This document shows positions 17,151-28,850 of a DNA stretch of 49,901 nt, one piece after another (the first letter of the stretch is position 1; the number at the start of each line of letters is the position of its first letter). Under the pieces are notes generated by a model. It saw nothing but the letters and a program-made list of their open reading frames with translations. It searched no databases and was not told the origin of the DNA. The stretch lies in assembly GCA_030682175.1 (NCBI GenBank), contig JAUXOM010000015.1:1-49901 (forward strand), given 5' to 3'. Source of the stretch: Rhodocyclaceae bacterium (GTDB taxonomy: Bacteria > Pseudomonadota > Gammaproteobacteria > Burkholderiales > Rhodocyclaceae). A program made the translations under genes and the position numbers.

Positions 17151-19151
17151 TTATTTTGGACTGATGCCGAGGCTTAGCCAGACCATCGGCGAGGTCTGGT
17201 TGACGGGGGTATTGCCATGCAGGGACTGTTCCGCCCGGTCGGCGATTTCCTGATGGCGGCCGCCAAGATTGGTCGCCGTCAATGCCACGGTGACCGCCGA
17301 GGCGCCGAAGCTCATGCCGCGGGCCAAACGCACATCGAACGTCGTATAGGGTCTGGATACATAGGTGCTGGTCGGCACGAAACCCGACCCCCCGGCCAGC
17401 GGGCCCATGTGCAGCGCGGTCAGCGTGCTCGACCAGTTGCCGCCCCAGTCCTGAATCCAGCTCAGGCTGGCGGTATAGGGCGCGGTCATCTGGCGGACCG
17501 ACCGCTCGCTGGAGCCGCGATCGATCAGCGTGTGGCTGAAGAGCAGGCGCGTGCCGGCACGCGGGCTGCTGTCCACCTGGTATTCGATCCCGCGCAGGTT
17601 CACGGCGGAGTTCAGGTTTTCATAGCGGGCCGAGGGCAAGCTGCCGGATAGCAGCGGGGCGGTATCTTCGGGATGCGAAACCCGCGTGATGTAGTCGGCG
17701 ATGCGTTCCATGAACAGCCGCACATCAAGGCGTGTGCGCCAGGTCGGGAATTGGCCCAGGTAGCCCAATTCCAGGCTGTCCATGCGCGGCGCCCGCAAGT
17801 CGGGATTGGGCAGATAGGGATGGACCAGCAATACCCCCTGATAGATGGCACGCACATCGCCATTGCGCTCGAACATAGTGGGTTGCCGCCAGGCGCGGGC
17901 ATAGCCGAAACGCAAGGTATCCGCGGGACTCACCTGCCAGTTGGCGAACATGCGCGGCGAGAACCTGGGGGTATCGCTGTCGAATTTTTCGATCAGGGCA
18001 TTGGCGTTGAGGCTCCAGTCCGGCTTGAACCGCCACTCCAGCAGACCGAAAGCGCGCGTCATGCTGGAGTGCTGATGCGCCGCCCCGTAGTAGAGAAATG
18101 CCGAATCCATCTGGTCATGGCGTGCCTCCAGGCCCCAGACGGCGCGGAGTGAATCCGTCAGCGCAAGGCGATGCTGCAATTCGATATTGTCGCGGACGCT
18201 GCTGCGATTGCGGTCGAGCGGCACCTGGTAATTGAGCGGGGACGGTGCGGTCGCAAACCAGGCTTCGTCGGTACGGTCCTGGTTGCGGTAATAGTGCAGC
18301 AGCCATTCCTCGTTGGGCCCGGGCGTATGCCGCCATTGCAGGTGCAGGGCGGCATTGGTGCTGTCGGCAAGGCGCTCGGCATTGTTGCCGAAGATGGAGT
18401 CGGGATAGCCCAGGCCGCGCCTGCCGTCGCTGGCGGCCAGCCGGAACATCAGCTCGTCGTTATTGCTCAGGCGCTGGTCGCCCCGCAGGGAAAAGACGTT
18501 GTAGCGCATGGCGTCATGCAGGCCGGCAAAGCCTTGGTCGCCCCTGGTCTCGGCATTGAGGCGCAGGCTGCCGGCACCCGCGCTACCGCCCAGCTCCAGA
18601 CTGAGATCGCGGATGCCCCGCGTGCCGGCATCCACTGCCAGCCTCTTGCCCGGGCTGTCGGTGCTGTCCCGCGTGATGATGTTGATCACCCCGAGAAAGG
18701 CATTGGCGCCGTAAGCGGCGGAATTGGTGCCGCGCACGACCTCGATGCGCTCGATTTCCTCGATGGTGATCGGCAAGGCGCTCCAGTCAACGCCATCCAT
18801 GTTTCCGGGAGAATAGACGGAGCGGCCATCGATCAGCACCTGCATCCATGACGGATAATCGTTGCCCATGCCATGGTAGGTCACCCAGTGGCGGCTGCCC
18901 CGTTCCTGGCCAATTTGCATGCCGGGCACCAGCCTGAGCAGGCGTGGTATGTCGCGATAGCCGGTGGCCTTGATCAGTGCGCGATCGATGACCGTCACTG
19001 CCGCCGGCGCCTCGTTTTGCGGCTGCTGCAGGCGTGAGGGAGTCAGGACGATGGGCAAGTCGGCCAGGAAGGGATCTTCCCCGGCTGCGGCGACATGTGG
19101 CCCCAGGCAGAAGAGCGCGCAGCCACCCAAGGCCATGAGGAAGCGTTTCAT
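17151..19151 (-). CDS. TonB-dependent outer-membrane receptor
   Basis: 666 residues from the ATG at 19151 (GGGAGG box), with signal peptide MKRFLMALGGCALFCLG ending near HVAAAGED. The plug domain (about residues 35-150) has VTVIDRALIKATGYRDIPRL, LIDGRSVYSP and the conserved IERIEVVRGTNSAAYGANAF-LGVINIIT segment. A C-terminal beta-barrel ends in an aromatic-poor SLGISPK. Such receptors import siderophores, cobalamin, haem or other scarce ligands with TonB energy. No uptake genes adjoin it, so the ligand is unknown. It is divergent from the HD-GYP remnant/EAL pair, and similar TonB-like receptors are sometimes linked to c-di-GMP genes. Confidence 0.9.
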   Translation of the reverse strand: MKRFLMALGGCALFCLGPHVAAAGEDPFLADLPIVLTPSRLQQPQNEAPAAVTVIDRALIKATGYRDIPRLLRLVPGMQIGQERGSRHWVTYHGMGNDYPSWMQVLIDGRSVYSPGNMDGVDWSALPITIEEIERIEVVRGTNSAAYGANAFLGVINIITRDSTDSPGKRLAVDAGTRGIRDLSLELGGSAGAGSLRLNAETRGDQGFAGLHDAMRYNVFSLRGDQRLSNNDELMFRLAASDGRRGLGYPDSIFGNNAERLADSTNAALHLQWRHTPGPNEEWLLHYYRNQDRTDEAWFATAPSPLNYQVPLDRNRSSVRDNIELQHRLALTDSLRAVWGLEARHDQMDSAFLYYGAAHQHSSMTRAFGLLEWRFKPDWSLNANALIEKFDSDTPRFSPRMFANWQVSPADTLRFGYARAWRQPTMFERNGDVRAIYQGVLLVHPYLPNPDLRAPRMDSLELGYLGQFPTWRTRLDVRLFMERIADYITRVSHPEDTAPLLSGSLPSARYENLNSAVNLRGIEYQVDSSPRAGTRLLFSHTLIDRGSSERSVRQMTAPYTASLSWIQDWGGNWSSTLTALHMGPLAGGSGFVPTSTYVSRPYTTFDVRLARGMSFGASAVTVALTATNLGGRHQEIADRAEQSLHGNTPVNQTSPMVWLSLGISPK

Positions 19152-19458
19152 AGCCTCCCGGCCTAGCATCTCAGGGGCGAAACCAAGCATCACCGCGAAC
19201 ATGCGCTGGCATATCAGGCGACTCATCATTGGAAGGCATGGGAAAGCCGGTCTGCGCGGCGATTGTTATTGTGGTGAGGAAACAGGAATTATTCTAACCA
19301 AACAGCCAAGTAGTGACATGCTATTCGTCGGAGGCCAGTGTTTTGGCGAATCCGGCCATTAAATTCTGGCGCGTTCGTTGCCATGGAAAAGCATCCGATT
19401 GCCGACAGGGGGATAATGGCCGCACACATTACCGACCAAGTATTTTCAGGCGATAGAC
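19152..19458. promoter_or_regulatory. Divergent promoter region, receptor vs HD-GYP remnant
   Basis: 307 bp between divergent starts. It must hold promoters both ways. I see no cobalamin-riboswitch box, no Fur-like AT-rich palindrome that stands out, and no gene. Confidence 0.4.
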
Positions 19459-20003
19459 ATGAAGGAAACCATCTCCACCCGACAAATCGAACAGGGCATG
19501 TTCGTGACTGAACTGGATCGCCCCTGGCTGGAAACGCCTTTCCTGCTCCAGGGCTTTCTGGTCAATGACGCTGCGCAGATCGCCGAGCTGCAGAAATACT
19601 GTGCCACCGTGACCATCGTTATTGCGCCATGCTGCGCCAGCGTGCCTATTCTTCAGCCGTTTCCAGCCAACAGGCGCTGGAGCAACTGATGGCGATGCGC
19701 GACAGGAAGTTCCGCGCGCCGCTGGTCGATCAACTGATCCAGTGTATCGGCCTTTATCCGATCGGCACGCTCGTTGAACTGAACAGCGGCGAGGTCGGCG
19801 TGGTGATCCAGCAGAACCAGGTGCGCCGGCTGAAACCGCGCGTCATGATCGTGCTCGGCCCCGACAAATCCATCGAACGCCGGCCCCGCACGCTTGACTT
19901 GATCATGGAACCCGCCACCGGCACCGGTGCGCCATACCACATCGTCCGGTCATTGCCGATGGATGCCTACGGGATCAATCCGGCCGACTTCTATCTTGGC
20001 TGA
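19459..20003 (+). pseudogene. HD-GYP c-di-GMP phosphodiesterase remnant lacking its catalytic core
   Basis: Two frames carry the two ends of one family. The N-terminal part (MKETISTRQIEQGMFVTELD ... WLETPFLLQGFLVND) is a DUF3391 domain. The part from about 19640 (QRAYSSAVSSQQALEQL, DQLIQCIGLYPIGTLVELNS, GEVGVVIQQNQVRRLKPRVM) matches the segment that follows the GYP motif in HD-GYP proteins. The HD, HDxGK, HH and HHExxxGxGYP motifs in between are absent and the frame shifts by one. The join lies near 19620-19640, where GCGCCA occurs twice four bases apart. An internal deletion of several hundred bp is the simplest reading. Confidence 0.82.
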
Positions 20004-20004
20004 C

Positions 20005-21327
20005 GTGGCGACGAAATCATTGACCGGGTTTGACGACCAGCGCGTCGTCGATCATGTCACCGGGCTGCCCCGCCTGCCTGCCGCGCGGGTCGACATCGCG
20101 CAGCAGGCAAAACAACTCGCGCCCCGGCGCTGCATCGGCATTATCAGTTTTGCCATTCTTCCCGATCCGACCCTGTTCCGTCTTGCGCCCGAAGCCGACC
20201 GCAGCCTGCGCGTCGAGATCACGCGGCAGCTGGCCAACGCGCTGCGGCCGCAAGACAAGCTATATGCGGCAGACCATTGGGAATGGCTGATCATCCTTCC
20301 CGACCTGCCCAGCGGCGCGCCGCTGCTGCTGGGGATGATGAAGTTCGAGGCCCTGTTTGCCCATCCCCTGCCTTTCGGCGTCGACAGTTTCATGGTGCTG
20401 CGGGTCGTCTGCGGCGGTGCCCTGCTTCCCGACGACGGGGAGGACCCGAGACATCTCATCCAGTCATCCCGCATCGCCTGCCTGAGCGCCAAGCGCGCCG
20501 GCAGCGGGCACGCCACATTCGACCCGGCCATGGAGCATATCGACAAAGCCCAGCAGCAACTGCTTGTCGAACTGCCGCGGGCGCTAACAGGTGCGCCGGG
20601 GCTTGCGCTCTACCTGCAACCGCAGATCGATTTGTCCGACGGCAGCTGCATCGGTTGCGAAGCGCTGCTGCGCTGGCAGTCGCAGTCCGGTGAGCAGATC
20701 CCGCCCGATCGTACCCTGGCCGCCGTGGAACACCTTGGGCTACGCAGCACATTCAACCGCTGGATGCTGCAGCAGGCGATCCAGAGTCAGCATCGACTGC
20801 AAGCTGAAAACATCGCCGTCATCCTGTCCATCAACCTTTCGGCCAACGACCTCCTCGACCCCGAGTTGCTCGACCTCATCACACAGACCCTCGCCACCTG
20901 GGAGGTCAGTCCGGAAAGCCTGCTGTTCGAACTGACCGAAACCCAGATGATCGAAGATACCGAACAAGTCATCGATGTCTTGCGCAGCATGCGCAATCTC
21001 GGGTTTCAGTTATCCGTCGATGACTTCGGCACGGGCTATGCAAGCATGAGCTATCTGCAGCGACTGCCCGTTCAGGAAGTCAAGATCGACCAGAGCTTCG
21101 TGCGCCATGCGGAAGCTTCCGCGCGCGACCGGGAAATCATCGCCTCCATCGTGCAGCTCGCCCATCGCCTCGGCATGCTGGTGGTGGCCGAAGGCGTCGA
21201 GACGGCGGAAACGTCGGCCATCGTTGCCCAGCTCGGTTGCGACCGGGCGCAAGGCCATCTCTACGCCCCCGCCATGCCATTGGAGGAATTCATCGACTGG
21301 TGGCGCAGCCTTGCCGCGCACCGCTGA
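20005..21327 (+). CDS. EAL-domain c-di-GMP phosphodiesterase with degenerate GGDEF region
   Basis: About 440 residues; start uncertain (GTG at 20005, or TTG at 19996 overlapping the previous stop). The N-terminal 190 residues (VTGLPRLPAARVDIAQQA ... LYAADHWEWLIILPDL) look like a GGDEF fold whose signature is replaced by ADHWEW. The EAL domain keeps the catalytic set: CEALLRW, SINLSAND, FELTETQM, DDFGTGYASMSYL, VKIDQSFV and VAEGVET. The usual QGYxF is QGHLY. It is therefore probably an active phosphodiesterase hydrolysing c-di-GMP. No membrane segment is seen. It was likely co-transcribed with the HD-GYP gene before that gene decayed. Confidence 0.87.
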   Translation: MATKSLTGFDDQRVVDHVTGLPRLPAARVDIAQQAKQLAPRRCIGIISFAILPDPTLFRLAPEADRSLRVEITRQLANALRPQDKLYAADHWEWLIILPDLPSGAPLLLGMMKFEALFAHPLPFGVDSFMVLRVVCGGALLPDDGEDPRHLIQSSRIACLSAKRAGSGHATFDPAMEHIDKAQQQLLVELPRALTGAPGLALYLQPQIDLSDGSCIGCEALLRWQSQSGEQIPPDRTLAAVEHLGLRSTFNRWMLQQAIQSQHRLQAENIAVILSINLSANDLLDPELLDLITQTLATWEVSPESLLFELTETQMIEDTEQVIDVLRSMRNLGFQLSVDDFGTGYASMSYLQRLPVQEVKIDQSFVRHAEASARDREIIASIVQLAHRLGMLVVAEGVETAETSAIVAQLGCDRAQGHLYAPAMPLEEFIDWWRSLAAHR

Positions 21328-21329
21328 AT

Positions 21330-21353
21330 AAAGTCGGCGCTGGCGGGACGGCG
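21330..21353 (+). repeat. Dispersed repeat, short form
   Basis: Exact short-form core followed by TCAGC, 2 bp after the EAL gene stop and 10 bp before the dnaE stop. It fills the whole convergent gap. Confidence 0.85.
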
Positions 21354-21363
21354 TCAGCAAGGT

Positions 21364-24879
<3,516 letters not shown>

Positions 24880-24932
24880 GAGCGAAGAATTTTACTCCCC
24901 CAGGCGAGCGTGCTGGGGGTGATGCCGCGGCG

Positions 24933-26375
24933 CTATCGTTGCGGCGTGCCTGCCGACTCGATCTGCAGCACCGGCAGGCGAAAGATCACGCACAACCCCC
25001 CTGCTGGCGCCTCGCCAGCGCTGACTTTGCCGCCATGCGCTTCGATGGCGCGGCGCACGATCGACAGCCCCAGCCCATGCCCGCCCGGGTTGTCGACACC
25101 CCGGCCACGGTAGAAGGGCTCGAAAATGGTTTCCAGTTCGTCTGCCGGCACGCCGCCGCCACTATCGCAAACACACAGCGTGACCCATTTTTGCTCTCCC
25201 CGCTCTCCCCGCTGCGTTGGCGCCGCCTTGCAGACTTCGATCGTCACCGTGGCACCAGCGGGGGTATGCAACACCCCATTGCGCACGACATTTTCGAAGG
25301 CGCTGCGCAGCAGTTCCGGCCGGCCGGCCACGATAATATCGCCGCCGGCTTTCAGCTCGATCGTCTTGCCCTGCTGCGTCGCTTCGAAACGGGTATCGGC
25401 GACAACATCTTCGAGCAGTTCGACGAGATTCACGCAATCGTCGCCCAATTCGGCGGGATCAGCCTCCAGCCGCGACAAGGCCAGGGTTTCGCCGAGAATC
25501 CTGTCGAGGCGACCGACCTCGTGCTCGATGCGGTCGAGCATGCGCCCGGTCTTCTCGGGCGACTGGCGCGCCATTTCCAGCGCCACCTGCATACGCGTCA
25601 GCGGCGAACGCAGCTCATGCGAAACATCGTGCAACAGGCGTGTCTTGCCGTCGATGGTCGCTTGCAGGCGTGCCGCCATCTCGTCAAAGTCGTGGGCCAG
25701 ATCGGCCAGTTCGTCGCTGCGGCGGCCAAGCAGCGGAGCCACGCGGATTTGCAGTTCCCCGCCGGCAAAGCGCTGGCTCGCCTCGTGCAAGTGCCGGATC
25801 GGCCGCAACAGATACCACGCCAGGCCCAATGCAAACAGGAAGCTGGCGAGCGTCATCGCCAGGAACTCGATGCGGGAAGAGTTCGGCGTTTGATAGACGT
25901 GCTGGGTTGGCGGGGTCGCCGGCAGCAAGGCGAGCGGCACGAACAGTACATGGGCGCGGCCGTCATGGTCGGTCACGCGGTGCACGGCATTACTGGGGGT
26001 GACGCCTGCCAGCATCTCCTTTGCCTGGGCCAGGGCCGGCAGCGGCACCATGCGTCCGAGAATGTCGCTGCCCCGTTCCTCATCCACCACCAGCACGGGC
26101 AAGGGACGCCGGCCCGACCATTCGAGGAACAGTTGGCGCGTATCGGCCAAACCATCGTGCTGCAAAATTACGGCGACCAGCATGGTCGCCAGTTCGGCAC
26201 GATAGCCCGTGGAAAGATCCGGCGACTTTTGCATCTCGGCCTGAAACAGCGCGTTGACGACGTAATCGACCGTATAGACGAGGCCGCTGATCGCCAGCCA
26301 CAGGGCCAGAAATATCTTCAGAAACAGCCGGCCGGGCAAGGGAAACCACCAACCCAAAAAACGCGCGTTCTTCAT
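24933..26375 (-). CDS. CpxA-like sensor histidine kinase
   Basis: Inner-membrane kinase, 480 residues. TM1 is at about residues 15-38 (GRLFLKIFLALWLAISGLVY), a periplasmic sensor region follows (about 40-185), and TM2 is SRIEFLAMTLASFLFALGLA. HAMP follows. The phospho-acceptor motif LLHDVSHELRSPLTRMQVAL is very like CpxA. ATP-binding boxes are FENVVRNGVLHTP, CDSGGGVPADELE and GGHGLGLSIVRRAIE. It overlaps the regulator gene by 4 bp. As a CpxA-type sensor it may follow envelope or redox state; position suggests control of the adjacent cytochrome module, but that is inference. Confidence 0.9.
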   Translation of the reverse strand: MKNARFLGWWFPLPGRLFLKIFLALWLAISGLVYTVDYVVNALFQAEMQKSPDLSTGYRAELATMLVAVILQHDGLADTRQLFLEWSGRRPLPVLVVDEERGSDILGRMVPLPALAQAKEMLAGVTPSNAVHRVTDHDGRAHVLFVPLALLPATPPTQHVYQTPNSSRIEFLAMTLASFLFALGLAWYLLRPIRHLHEASQRFAGGELQIRVAPLLGRRSDELADLAHDFDEMAARLQATIDGKTRLLHDVSHELRSPLTRMQVALEMARQSPEKTGRMLDRIEHEVGRLDRILGETLALSRLEADPAELGDDCVNLVELLEDVVADTRFEATQQGKTIELKAGGDIIVAGRPELLRSAFENVVRNGVLHTPAGATVTIEVCKAAPTQRGERGEQKWVTLCVCDSGGGVPADELETIFEPFYRGRGVDNPGGHGLGLSIVRRAIEAHGGKVSAGEAPAGGLCVIFRLPVLQIESAGTPQR

Positions 26376-27082
26376 GCCTCGATTGTTAGCAGGAGATAGC
26401 CCGCACCGTGGATGGTCTGGATCGGCGAACGGCCGTCATCGAGATTGCCGAGCTTGCGCCGCAGATTGCTGATATGCATGTCGAGGCTGCGGTCATAGCG
26501 TACCAGCGACCGGCCGAGGGCACGATTGGCGAGGTCCGACTTGGGCACCACTGCGCCGACGTTTTCGTACAAGGCCGCCAGGATGTTGAACTCGCTGCTG
26601 GTGAGGCTGAGCGCCTTGCCGCGCCAGCGGACCATGCGTTGCGCCGGCAACAGTGACAGCAAGCCTTCATCAACCTGCGGCGCCGGCGCCGCACCGGGCG
26701 GCGCGCGCCGGGAACGCCGCAATACGGCATGCACCCGCGCCGTCAGTTCGCGCGGGTTGCAGGGCTTGGGCAGATAGTCATCGGCACCCAGTTCCAGGCC
26801 GAGAATCCGGTCGAGATCGTCACCGCGGGCTGTTAACATCAGGACCGGCAAATCGGCGTCATCGTGGCGAATCTGCCGCAAGATATTGAGCCCGTTGATA
26901 TCCGGCAGCATGATGTCGAGGATCACCAGGTCTATTTCACCGCTGCGAATCTCCCGCAGTCCGGCCTCCCCGGTGTGTGTCGCCAGCGGACTCAACCCTT
27001 CAGCCGCCAGATACTCGATGAGCAACTGACAAAACGGTTCATCGTCATCGACCAGCAATATGTGCGGCTGTCGTTTGTCCAC
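26372..27082 (-). CDS. CpxR-like response regulator
   Basis: 236 residues from a GTG at 27082, with GGAG ten bases upstream. The receiver domain has ILLVDDDEPFCQLL, phospho-acceptor VILDIMLPDINGL, LMLTARGDD and YLPKPCNPREL. The OmpR/PhoB-type winged helix (about residues 145-235) includes LTSSEFNILAAL and SLDMHISNLRRKLG, ending IQTIHGAGYLL. It is divergent from the multihaem cytochrome operon across 479 bp that contain a perfect 9-bp inverted repeat 106 bp from its start codon. Confidence 0.92.
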   Translation of the reverse strand: MDKRQPHILLVDDDEPFCQLLIEYLAAEGLSPLATHTGEAGLREIRSGEIDLVILDIMLPDINGLNILRQIRHDDADLPVLMLTARGDDLDRILGLELGADDYLPKPCNPRELTARVHAVLRRSRRAPPGAAPAPQVDEGLLSLLPAQRMVRWRGKALSLTSSEFNILAALYENVGAVVPKSDLANRALGRSLVRYDRSLDMHISNLRRKLGNLDDGRSPIQTIHGAGYLLLTIEA

Positions 27083-27187
27083 CTGTTCATGTCTCCGTCA
27101 AGCGAGGATTCCAGTCTGCGGGGTATTTAGCAAGGCTATTCGCGGGAATGCAACAAAGTTTCACTTAATCCGGAGCAATTTTCGTAT

Positions 27188-27213
27188 CTTTACATTTGTC
27201 ACGCAATGTAAAG
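27188..27213. promoter_or_regulatory. Perfect inverted repeat, candidate operator
   Basis: CTTTACATT - TGTCACGC - AATGTAAAG: 9-bp arms with an 8-bp spacer. It lies between the CpxR-like gene and the cytochrome operon. TTTAC/GTAAA halves recall CpxR half-sites, but those are direct repeats in E. coli, whereas this is inverted. The remaining 350 bp to the first cytochrome hold one dispersed repeat and no gene I can support. Confidence 0.6.
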
Positions 27214-27255
27214 ACTTATTTTTTTGCTCGGGTAACGAAACCGGGGCTGCCCGGC

Positions 27256-27279
27256 AAAGTCGGCGCTGGCGAAACGGCG
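27256..27279 (+). repeat. Dispersed repeat, short form (perfect-stem variant)
   Basis: AAAGTCGGCG then CTGGCGAAACGGCG, two changes from consensus. In this copy the stem is perfect: CGCTGGCG-AAACGG-CGCCAGCG. It sits upstream of the cytochrome module. Confidence 0.8.
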
Positions 27280-27561
27280 CCAGCGGATCGGCGAATTTCC
27301 ATTATTAAACAATGCGTGGCGTGCCAGTTCACAAAGTCATTTGTAATGACGGCACAGCGGCATCTGACGCAGATTTTTTTCCCTTCGGCAGTCAGTGCGA
27401 ACCGCGACAAGCCGATCACCCCCACCGCCCGTAAAGATACGTCAAGAAAGCGCGGCGGCGCGTTTTTCGACCCGTTGACCGGGATTTCGCATGCGCAGAA
27501 CATCTCGTCCAATCACACTTTGTATGGCATGCCTTTCCTACATCTTGACTGGAGTCGAACC

Positions 27562-27900
27562 ATGAAACTGAAAAAGACCATCCTGCTGCTGAGCGGTTCC
27601 CTGTTCTTTGCGCTGGCCGGCAGCAGCGTTCATGCCGTGGACGAGGCCGATGCCAAAAAGTTGCTGAAAGACAGCCAGTGCGGCAAGTGCCATGACGAGA
27701 ATCGCAACAAGAAAGGGCCGTCCTTCAAGAAGACTGCCGCTGAATATAAGGGCAAGCCGGACGCCATGGCGAAGATCACCAAGAACCTCACCGAACCCCA
27801 TGAAGTCGAGGTCGAGGGCGAAAAGGTCGAGCACGGCGCGGTCAAGACCCGCGATGCGGCGCGCATCAAGAATCTCGCCGAATGGATTTTGTCCCGCTGA
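27562..27900 (+). CDS. Monohaem c-type cytochrome, probable bis-His type
   Basis: 112-residue periplasmic cytochrome: signal peptide MKLKKTILLLSGSLFFALAG ending at VHA, one haem site CGKCH (residues 40-44). It resembles small class I cytochromes (KKGPSFKKTAAEYKGK; final helix AARIKNLAEWILSR). The usual PMPP loop with the axial Met is missing and KVEHGAVKTRD stands in its place. The same His is kept in the paralogue at 33807, so His91 is the likely sixth ligand. GGAG precedes the ATG at 27562. First gene of the electron-transfer cluster, probably a periplasmic shuttle. Confidence 0.9.
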   Translation: MKLKKTILLLSGSLFFALAGSSVHAVDEADAKKLLKDSQCGKCHDENRNKKGPSFKKTAAEYKGKPDAMAKITKNLTEPHEVEVEGEKVEHGAVKTRDAARIKNLAEWILSR

Positions 27901-27958
27901 GCCCTCGGCAAGGCGGGTATCAAGCAGTCTGTATCAATCTCTTTAAAGGGGAAAATCA

Positions 27959-28825
27959 ATGAAACGTTTTGCAGGAATGCTGGCGATCCTGGTTGGATCG
28001 CTGATGTTCGGCACCGCCCAGGCGGCACCGGCGGCCAAGGGAGCACCGGTCGGCGCCCAATGCGTAAGCTGTCACGAAACCGAAGCCAAGGCCCACATGA
28101 AACAGGCCTACCACGGCGACTGCGTCAGCTGCCACACCACGGCAGTCGAGCACGCCAAGGCCGAGGAAGCACGCGAAAGCGCCACCGGCAAGGACAAGCC
28201 GAAAGCCGTTCTGGCCGGCGCCCCGAAATCCGAACAGTGCCTGAGCTGCCACAAGAACGATGCCAAACACGTGAACTTCGCCTTCTCGGACCACGCCAAG
28301 GCCAACGTGCAGTGCAGCGACTGCCACGGCAACCACTCGCCGAAGATCAAGTCGCTCACGGCGGGCATGCATAAAGCCGGCAAGGAAGCCGCCCTTTGTG
28401 TCAGTTGCCACAAGGACGTCGCGGCCAAGTTCAACCTGCGTTCGCACCACCCGCTGAAAGAAGGCGGCGTGACCTGCAAGGACTGCCACGACCCGCATGG
28501 TGGCCAGCAACTGACGCTGGCGGCAAAGACGCAACAATGCACCCAGTGCCACCAGAACGTGCGCGGCCCGCATGGTTTTGAGCACCCCCCGGCAGTCGAA
28601 GATTGCGCCACCTGCCACAACCCGCACGGCACGCCGAACCGCAAGCTGTTGAACCTCGCCGAACCCATGCTCTGCCTGCAGTGCCATTCGGTGCCGGGCA
28701 ACCGCCATGGCAATACGGGCGCTACCGCCAATGGCCAGACCATCTCGGCGACCGCGTTGCGCAACTGCAGCAGCTGCCACAACGCGCCGCATGGCAGCCA
28801 CATGGACCAGCACCTGCGTTATTGA
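27959..28825 (+). CDS. mtrA: Decahaem periplasmic cytochrome, MtrA/MtoA/PioA/DmsE family
   Basis: 288 residues with a signal peptide (cleavage near AQA-AP) and exactly ten CxxCH motifs, at Cys 35, 55, 94, 119, 147, 173, 194, 216, 239 and 270. This number and length fit the MtrA/MtoA/DmsE family, which threads an outer-membrane barrel and conducts electrons across it. The next gene, 25 bp away, encodes the matching MtrB-type barrel. Members work in metal reduction (MtrA), Fe(II) oxidation (MtoA, PioA) or extracellular DMSO reduction (DmsE); sequence reading cannot tell the direction here. The name marks the family only. Confidence 0.93.
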   Translation: MKRFAGMLAILVGSLMFGTAQAAPAAKGAPVGAQCVSCHETEAKAHMKQAYHGDCVSCHTTAVEHAKAEEARESATGKDKPKAVLAGAPKSEQCLSCHKNDAKHVNFAFSDHAKANVQCSDCHGNHSPKIKSLTAGMHKAGKEAALCVSCHKDVAAKFNLRSHHPLKEGGVTCKDCHDPHGGQQLTLAAKTQQCTQCHQNVRGPHGFEHPPAVEDCATCHNPHGTPNRKLLNLAEPMLCLQCHSVPGNRHGNTGATANGQTISATALRNCSSCHNAPHGSHMDQHLRY

Positions 28826-28850
28826 CCGGTTACGAATTGGGAGATATGAA

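Noticed and set aside
19152-19458. Cobalamin riboswitch for the TonB-dependent receptor
   Set aside because: The conserved GCCACTG box is not present on the receptor strand.
27083-27561. c-di-GMP (GEMM-like) riboswitch before the cytochrome operon
   Set aside because: GGCAAAG-GGCGAAACGGCGCC looked suggestive, but it is a copy of the dispersed repeat present elsewhere, and the conserved GEMM core is not found.
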